Source of the DNA: DATJLY01 sp035518375
GTDB lineage: Bacteria; Pseudomonadota; Alphaproteobacteria; ATCC43930; CGMCC-115725
Reading direction: 5' to 3'
Assembly: GCA_035518375.1 (NCBI GenBank)
Contig: DATIXQ010000052.1
Location: 1-64,000, forward strand
DNA: 64,000 bases
Shown: piece by piece, positions 60,061 to 64,000 of the stretch
How positions within the stretch are numbered: position 1 is the first letter of the stretch
Layout of the letters: every line of letters begins with the position of its first letter
Position numbers and translations under genes: made by a program
Notes under the pieces: model-generated
Told to the model about the DNA's origin: nothing
Databases searched by the model: none
The model's input: the letters and a program-made list of their open reading frames with translations, nothing else

Positions 60061-60807
60061 ATGGTTTCCGAGCATATCATCAAGAGCTACGACCAGGAAC
60101 TGCACAAGCTCGACAACATCATCGCCGAGATGGGCGGACTGGCCGAAAGCCAGCTTGCCTCGGCGATGGAGGCGGTCGAGAAGCACGATTCCGATCTCGC
60201 CTCGGCCGTGATCGAAAGCGATACGCGCGTCGATCAGCTCGAGCGCGAGGTGGAGAGCCTCGTCGTGCGGCTTCTGGCGCTCCGCCAGCCGATGGCGCGC
60301 GATCTGCGCCAGATCTTCGCAGCGCTCAAGATCTCGACCGATCTCGAGCGCATCGGCGATTACGCGACCAATGTGGCCAAGCGCTCAATCGCGCTCGAGC
60401 AAAGCCCCGGGGTGCGGCCGGTCTATGCCCTGCCGCGCATGGGGCGGCTCGCGGCGAACATGATCAAGGACGTGCTCGACGCCTTCATCGGGCGCGACGC
60501 CGACAAGGCCATGGCGGTGTGGTACCGCGACGAAGAGCTCGACGAGATGTATACGAGTCTCTTCCGCGAGCTTTTGACCTATATGATCGAGGACCCGCGC
60601 AACATCTCGTCGGGCACGCACCTCCTGTTCATGGCGAAGAATCTCGAGCGCATCGGCGACCACTGCACCAATATCGCCGAGACGCTCTATTTCCTCGTCA
60701 ACGGCGAGCCGATGCAGCAGATGCGGCCGAAGCGCGACCGCACGAGCCTTGGCCTCGCGGACGAGGAGGAAGTCGCACCGGCCGGCCGGGCGGAGGCCGA
60801 GCGGTGA
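60061..60807 (+). CDS. phoU: Phosphate signalling complex protein PhoU
   Basis: A 248-residue all-helical protein made of two repeated PhoU domains that link Pst to PhoR and restrain the Pho response. Signature metal-binding motifs are DLRQIFAALKISTDLERIGD (residues about 81-100) and LLFMAKNLERIGDHCTNIAE (about 188-207). The ATG has GAGGAG upstream. Its stop overlaps the phoB GTG by GTGA. Confidence 0.97.
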   Translation: MVSEHIIKSYDQELHKLDNIIAEMGGLAESQLASAMEAVEKHDSDLASAVIESDTRVDQLEREVESLVVRLLALRQPMARDLRQIFAALKISTDLERIGDYATNVAKRSIALEQSPGVRPVYALPRMGRLAANMIKDVLDAFIGRDADKAMAVWYRDEELDEMYTSLFRELLTYMIEDPRNISSGTHLLFMAKNLERIGDHCTNIAETLYFLVNGEPMQQMRPKRDRTSLGLADEEEVAPAGRAEAER

Positions 60808-61499
60808 ATCCTCCCTCGGTACTCGTCGTCGAGGATGAGGCCGCGCTCTCGACGTTGTTGCGCTACAATCTCGAGAAGGAAGGATTCGCCGTCAGCGAGG
60901 CGCGCGACGGCGAAGAGGCGCTGCTACAGCTGAAAGAGCAGAAGCCCGACGCCGTGCTGCTCGACTGGATGCTGCCGCGGCTTTCCGGGCTCGAGCTCTG
61001 CCGCCAGATCCGGCGCGCCCCCGCGTGGCGCGACCTGCCGGTCATCATGCTGACGGCGCGCGGCGAGGAAGCCGACCGTGTGCGCGGCCTCGACAGCGGC
61101 GCCGACGATTATGTCGCGAAGCCCTTCAGCACGAGCGAGCTGATCGCGCGGCTCAAGGCCGTTATCCGGCGCGCGCGGCCCGCGGCACAGGCCGAGGTGC
61201 TGCGCTTCGCCGATCTCGCACTCGACGACAGCTCGCACCGCGTGACGCGGAGCGGCGAGGCGGTGCATCTCGGCCCCACGGAGTTCCGCCTCCTGCGCTT
61301 TCTGCTCGAACGGCCGCGCCGCGTGTTCTCGCGCGAGCAGCTATTGGATGCCGTCTGGGGTCGCGACGCCGAGGTCGAGCTGCGCACCGTCGACGTGCAC
61401 ATCAGGCGATTGCGCAAGGCGCTCAACGGCGTCGACCGGCGCGACCTCATCCGCACCGTGCGCTCGGCCGGATACGCGCTCGACACGAGCGGGGCATAA
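60804..61499 (+). CDS. phoB: Phosphate regulon response regulator PhoB
   Basis: A 231-residue OmpR-type regulator. The receiver domain has the acidic pocket VVEDE, the phosphorylated aspartate in VLLDWMLPRLSG (Asp53), the threonine LTARGE and the lysine DDYVAKPFS. The winged helix (about 130-228) contains LGPTEFRLLRFLLERPRRVF and RTVDVHIRRLRKALNG. The GTG start at 60804 overlaps phoU. Last gene of the pho cluster; it would bind the Pho box at 57300. Confidence 0.96.
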   Translation: MNPPSVLVVEDEAALSTLLRYNLEKEGFAVSEARDGEEALLQLKEQKPDAVLLDWMLPRLSGLELCRQIRRAPAWRDLPVIMLTARGEEADRVRGLDSGADDYVAKPFSTSELIARLKAVIRRARPAAQAEVLRFADLALDDSSHRVTRSGEAVHLGPTEFRLLRFLLERPRRVFSREQLLDAVWGRDAEVELRTVDVHIRRLRKALNGVDRRDLIRTVRSAGYALDTSGA

Positions 61500-61527
61500 G
61501 CATTATCGCTCCCCATATATGGGAGCA

Positions 61528-61830
61528 ATGACATCGCGCCTTGCCCTTCTCCTGGCCTTGATCCTGCTGGCCGCGCCGCCCGCGACGGCACAGCAATCAG
61601 CCACTTCGCCCAGTACGCCACCCGACGAGCGCGTGCCGGCCTATCTGCCGGTCCCGCCGGGCCCACCGCCGGTTTCGGTGCCGCCCAGCCCCGCGCCCCT
61701 TGCGCCCGCACCCAATTTCTCGCCGGGCCTGCCGCCCGGCCCGGTGACCGGCTATGGCGCGGGCGGGATGCAGGCACCGCCCGGCGCGCCGCCCAATCCG
61801 CCCTGTCCGCCGGGCGGCCTCATGCATTAG
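61528..61830 (+). CDS. Small proline-rich secreted protein
   Basis: A 100-residue protein with a clear signal peptide (LALLLALILLAAPPATAQQ) and a mature part dominated by Pro, Gly and Ala (PPGPPPVSVPPSPAPLAPAP), with no recognised domain. Two close ATG codons (61519 and 61528) are possible; GGGAG sits very close to the second. A dyad with GCTCCC/GGGAGC arms (61508-61526) overlaps the start region. The stop overlaps the convergent dehydrogenase stop by 4 bases. It may be read through from phoB. Whether it is truly translated is uncertain. Confidence 0.55.
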   Translation: MTSRLALLLALILLAAPPATAQQSATSPSTPPDERVPAYLPVPPGPPPVSVPPSPAPLAPAPNFSPGLPPGPVTGYGAGGMQAPPGAPPNPPCPPGGLMH

Positions 61831-62762
61831 GTGCTTGAGAGCCCGTCATTCACCGGCACATTCTCGGGCTTGGGCTCGTAGCCTGCGTTGCGCGCCTGCT
61901 GGATCAAGAGCGTCGCAAAATCCTGATCCTGGAATCCCAGCCCCACGAGATTCTGGATGAGCTCGCGCGTCAATGCCGTCACAGGCAGCGGCGTCTCGGT
62001 CTTCTTGCCGACAGCGAGGCCGAGCTCGAGGTCCTTGCGCAGCAGCACCGGCGTGAAGGTCGGCGCGAAGTCGAGATTGACCAGCGCCGGCGACTTGTAG
62101 CGCGTGAACACCGAGCCCATCACGCTCTTGTTGATGACGTCGAGGAAGACGTGGCGCGGGATGCCGCTTTTCTCGGCAAGCGTCGTTACCTCGACCAGCG
62201 ACTGGATGACAACGCCGAGAAACACGTTGTGGCAGATCTTGACCGTGCGCGCGAGCTCGCCTGCGCCGACATAGGTCACGCCTTGTCCGAGCCGCTCGAG
62301 ATAAGGCGCCGCCGCGTCATAAGCGTCCTTCGGGCCCGAGGCGATGAGGGTGAGCTTCCCCGCGCGCGCCACCTTGCCATTGCCGGAGACGGGCGAGGCG
62401 ATCATCGCCGTGCCATGTTTTTCCGCGTGCGCGCGCACCTCGCTCGACGCTTCCTCGTCGACGGTCGAGCAATCGACGAGGATGCGCGGCATACGGTTGC
62501 CGGCGAGAACGCCGTCGCGCCCGAGCGTCACCTCCTTCAAATGCTTGCCCTCGGCGACCATGGTGAAGACGATGTCGCATTGGGCAAGATCGGACGGGCG
62601 ATCGACGAGCGTGATGCCGGATTTCATCAGCCCCTCGGCCTTGGTGCGCGTGCGGTTCCAGGCGGAAACGGCGGCGCCCGCCTTCGCGAGACGCTCGGCC
62701 ATCGGATAGCCCATGCGGCCCGTGCCGATCCAGCCGATCTTGCCCTTGCCTAGATCCGCCAT
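61827..62762 (-). CDS. 3-hydroxyisobutyrate dehydrogenase-like NAD(P)-dependent oxidoreductase
   Basis: A 311-residue beta-hydroxyacid dehydrogenase. The Rossmann motif is KIGWIGTGRMGYPMAERLAK near residues 8-27, the substrate loop SPVSGNGKVARAGKLTLIA near 120-140 and the catalytic lysine ARTVKICHNVFLG near 177, all typical of the HIBADH family (the usual DAPVSGG is SPVSGN here). Members oxidise 3-hydroxyisobutyrate, tartronate semialdehyde or related acids. The ATG at 62762 has AGGGAGG upstream. Co-directional with the M24 gene 69 bases upstream. Confidence 0.87.
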   Translation of the reverse strand: MADLGKGKIGWIGTGRMGYPMAERLAKAGAAVSAWNRTRTKAEGLMKSGITLVDRPSDLAQCDIVFTMVAEGKHLKEVTLGRDGVLAGNRMPRILVDCSTVDEEASSEVRAHAEKHGTAMIASPVSGNGKVARAGKLTLIASGPKDAYDAAAPYLERLGQGVTYVGAGELARTVKICHNVFLGVVIQSLVEVTTLAEKSGIPRHVFLDVINKSVMGSVFTRYKSPALVNLDFAPTFTPVLLRKDLELGLAVGKKTETPLPVTALTRELIQNLVGLGFQDQDFATLLIQQARNAGYEPKPENVPVNDGLSST

Positions 62763-62831
62763 CGCGCGCCTCCCTGTTGCGCCGGCTCTAGCGAACGGCA
62801 CCGGCGAGCGCAAGGAATGCGGCGGCCGATT

Positions 62832-64000
62832 TCAATACGGATTGGCGATCGGCAGCTCTTCGGCGGGATAGAGCGTGATGACCTTGGCGCCGGTGGGCGT
62901 GCACACGACCTCTTCCTCGATGCGCGCGGCGGAATAGCCGTCCGTCGCCGGGCAATAGGTCTCGAGCGCGAACACCATCCCCGCCTTGATCTCCATCGGA
63001 TCGTCGAAGGAATTGAGGCGCGAGATGATCGGCCGCTCGTGCAGGCCCAATCCGAGCCCGTGGCCGAACAGAAGACCGAACGCCTCCATCTCGCTTGTGA
63101 AGCCGATCTCCTCGGCCTTGGGCCAGCATGCGGCGATCTTGTCGGTCGAGACGCCGGGCTTCACCAGCGAAATGGCCTTGTCGATCCACTCGCGTGCGCG
63201 CTTGTAGGCATCGCGCTGCGCCGGCGTGGCGCGGCCGACATTGAAGGTGCGGTAATAGCAGGTGCGGTAGCCGTGCATGCTCTGGATGATATCGAAAAAC
63301 GCCTGGTCGCCGGGACGGATGAGGCGGTCGGTGAAATTGTGGGGGTGCGGCGAGCAGCGCTCGCCCGAGATCGCGTTGATCGCCTCGACATCGTCCGAGC
63401 CCAGCTCATAGAGCCGCTTGTTGGCAAGGCCCACGATTTCGTTCTCTCGAATGCCGGGCTTCAGATTTTCGGCGATCGTCTGATAGCAGCCGTCGACGAT
63501 GGCGGCCGACATGTTGAGGAGCGTGATCTCGTCGTTGCTTTTCAATTCGCGCGCATCGAGCATGACCTGCTGCCCGTCGCGCACGTCGATCCCCGCCGCC
63601 TGCAGCTCGAACAGCATGGCAGGCTCGACCACGTCGACGCCGACCGGCATGTCGCCGACGCCGTGCTCCGTCAGGATCGAGCGAATCTCCTCGGCGGCAC
63701 TGCGCATGAGCCCGATCTTGGGATGCACCGCGCCGCGCAGGCCCAGCATGCCGGCATGGCAGTTATGCTGCGGCAGCCACGGCGCATAGAGGCGATGGTG
63801 CTTCGCGGCCGAGCCGAAATCCCAGATATGCGGCTCGCTGCCGCCGGCCAGGAGCGAATAGCGCGTGAACTTGTCGCGCGCCCAGTTGCCGATGACCGTC
63901 GAGGTCATGTAGCGGATGTTGTACTGGTCGAAGCAGAGGAGCGAGCCGAGGCCCGAGGCCTTCAAGGCGGCGCGCGTGCGCGCAAGGCGATAGCGATGAA
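62832..64000 (-). CDS. M24 (Xaa-Pro peptidase/creatinase-like) family protein, 5' end beyond window
   Basis: At least 389 residues of a pita-bread-fold metalloenzyme family protein. The reading frame continues through base 64000 (RYRLARTRAALKASGLGSLL), so the start is outside the window; an internal TTG at 63965 is not the real start. Metal-site motifs visible: FFDIIQSMHGYRTCYYRTFN, GHGLGLGLHERPI, LETYCPATDGYSA and RIEEEVVCTP. The second aspartate of the usual GYxxDxTRT motif is a cysteine, so metal binding or chemistry may differ from standard aminopeptidases. Paired with the dehydrogenase downstream. Confidence 0.85.
   Translation of the reverse strand, partial: HRYRLARTRAALKASGLGSLLCFDQYNIRYMTSTVIGNWARDKFTRYSLLAGGSEPHIWDFGSAAKHHRLYAPWLPQHNCHAGMLGLRGAVHPKIGLMRSAAEEIRSILTEHGVGDMPVGVDVVEPAMLFELQAAGIDVRDGQQVMLDARELKSNDEITLLNMSAAIVDGCYQTIAENLKPGIRENEIVGLANKRLYELGSDDVEAINAISGERCSPHPHNFTDRLIRPGDQAFFDIIQSMHGYRTCYYRTFNVGRATPAQRDAYKRAREWIDKAISLVKPGVSTDKIAACWPKAEEIGFTSEMEAFGLLFGHGLGLGLHERPIISRLNSFDDPMEIKAGMVFALETYCPATDGYSAARIEEEVVCTPTGAKVITLYPAEELPIANPY

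Overview
The window reads as one contiguous piece of a high-GC alphaproteobacterial chromosome, probably from a Rhodospirillales-like lineage. The evidence is gene order and lineage-linked families: a hemA-prfA-prmC-DUF4167-clpB run, a ptsP/lysC/ubiG neighbourhood, rsmI back to back with an LpoA-type lipoprotein gene, an rph-rdgB-hemW operon facing hrcA-grpE, a GcrA-type cell-cycle regulator, a phasin, and two heat-shock promoters with the alphaproteobacterial CCCATAT-type -10 box. No rRNA, tRNA, CRISPR array, phage or intact transposase was seen. Coding density is very high, no gap between genes exceeds about 300 bases, and many neighbours overlap by ATGA, GTGA or TTGA junctions.

Layout. 1-8.2 kb (minus strand): clpB (cut by the window edge), DUF4167, prmC, prfA and hemA, then a BrnT/BrnA toxin-antitoxin pair, then hisS and ispG. 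8.4-20 kb: a twin-arginine amidohydrolase, rodZ, ptsP, a FabK/nitronate monooxygenase-like gene, lysC, ubiG, a double cold-shock protein, a short gcrA, a MmgE/PrpD gene behind a hairpin that hides its ribosome binding site, and a second amidohydrolase. 20-30 kb is the most accessory part: two 77-bp palindromic MITE-like elements, a complete liv-type ABC importer (livF, livG, livM, livH, binding protein), an iron-type importer lacking an ATPase, a third amidohydrolase, a short permease remnant and a Rieske oxygenase. 30-43 kb is housekeeping: gshB, a BON lipoprotein, yraN, rsmI, lpoA-like, DUF429, hemW, rdgB, rph, then hrcA-grpE-dnaK-dnaJ. 43-51 kb: an NMT1-type binding protein joined to an MFS transporter, a phasin, glnD, and a TPR/beta-barrel plus FecR-domain pair. 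51-64 kb: an orphan LivK-type binding protein, mutS, a small membrane protein, a possible small RNA with a strong terminator, the phosphate regulon phoR-pstC-pstA-pstB-phoU-phoB (no pstS), a small proline-rich secreted protein, a 3-hydroxyisobutyrate dehydrogenase-like enzyme and an M24 peptidase-family gene cut by the right edge.

How it fits together. ClpB and HrcA/GrpE/DnaK/DnaJ form a heat-shock module with two sigma-32-like promoters and one near-leaderless sigma-70-like promoter. hemA, prfA, prmC and hisS join tRNA charging, tetrapyrrole synthesis and translation termination. PtsP and GlnD are nitrogen-signalling proteins. The pst/pho cluster carries a Pho-box-like site before pstC. The least explained units are the binding protein-MFS pair (43.0-45.3 kb), the TPR-barrel/FecR pair (48.8-51.0 kb), the CTAG-flanked palindromic elements around the liv cluster and the toxin-antitoxin pair heading the hemA operon.
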